Part shown: one piece after another, positions 44,489 to 44,571 of the stretch
Layout of the letters: every line of letters begins with the position of its first letter
How positions within the stretch are numbered: the first letter of the stretch is position 1
Origin: Bacteroidota bacterium
GTDB taxonomy: Bacteria; Bacteroidota; Bacteroidia; Bacteroidales; SZUA-534
DNA: 44,571 nt
Assembly: GCA_003250355.1 (NCBI GenBank)
Contig: QKGS01000073.1
Location: 1-44,571 of the forward strand
Direction of reading: 5' to 3'
Position numbers and translations under genes: made by a program
The notes under the pieces: model-generated
The model's database searches: none
Seen by the model: the letters and a program-made list of their open reading frames with translations, nothing else
What the model was told of the DNA's origin: nothing

Positions 44489-44571
44489 TTATTTCTTAAC
44501 TATTTTCTCAGTAGTAACACTTGCCCCATCATTTACCTGAAGTATATATATACCGGCAGATAACTGACCGA
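44489..44571 (-). CDS. C-terminal end of a T9SS type A sorted protein (partial)
   Basis: Only the last 27 residues are in the window: LSAGIYILQVNDG...TTEKIVKK and a stop. This is the consensus end of the type A T9SS sorting domain (L-x-x-GIY-x-x-x-x-x-x-G, then KI/L-x-K). The protein is therefore exported by the Sec pathway and then the type IX system. The gene extends beyond the right edge, so its function is not visible. Confidence 0.85.
   Translation of the reverse strand, partial: GQLSAGIYILQVNDGASVTTEKIVKK

Overview
The window is AT-rich DNA from a member of the Bacteroidota. Four things point there: a type IX secretion substrate with a gliding-type C-terminal domain (28605-30053) and the end of a second T9SS-sorted protein at the right edge, a fused SecDF, repeated TAnnTTTG -7 promoter elements, and several families in their Bacteroidota form (long RluA-like synthase, TPR-membrane-HTH regulator, class II IlvC). 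No rRNA, tRNA or CRISPR array was seen. Most of the window is chromosomal housekeeping and transport; the unusual material sits in intergenic gaps and one mobile-type locus.

Layout. 1-3834: end of a surface-polysaccharide-type cluster (partial SAM methyltransferase, two multi-spanning GT-C-like membrane proteins). 4284-9452: flavin reductase, then divergent metabolism (AGCS Na+/alanine symporter and pyruvate phosphate dikinase on the minus strand). 9707-13396: coiled-coil lipoprotein, a DNA-adenine-methylase-like protein that has lost its DPPY motif, and an AspT/YidE-type exchanger. 13398-18746: GH13 amylase, Bcr/CflA efflux pump, a new 53-aa ORF translationally coupled to yidD, EamA transporter and aspartate ammonia-lyase. 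18747-19641: an 895-bp gap with a candidate minus-strand non-coding RNA (promoter and terminator) and a cluster of four LacI-type operator palindromes with no visible regulator gene. 19642-22565: rlmN and ilvC, separated by a gap with two terminators and a hairpin resembling part of an FMN riboswitch. 22854-24571: AraC regulator and a REP-associated tyrosine transposase (RAYT) whose own REP palindromes lie inside its reading frame as a 57-bp (19-codon) repeat.

24644-34200: ModF-like double ABC ATPase with complementary degenerate halves, PcrA/UvrD helicase, T9SS type B protein, LolD-like ATPase preceded by a shrunken CaCA exchanger remnant, and SecDF. 34454-38848: a tight plus-strand run of NatA/NatB-like ABC exporter, Ppx/GppA phosphatase and a sigma-54-type response regulator without a DNA-binding domain. 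38977-44571: a DUF418 membrane protein fused through an internal signal-peptide-like segment to a secreted DUF1349-like domain, a TPR/membrane/HTH regulator, a RluA-family pseudouridine synthase with a long N-terminal extension, and the last 27 residues of a T9SS type A protein.

Family assignments rest on motifs recognised by eye. Promoters, the ncRNA, the operators and the pseudo-enzyme calls are inferences with the deciding tests stated.
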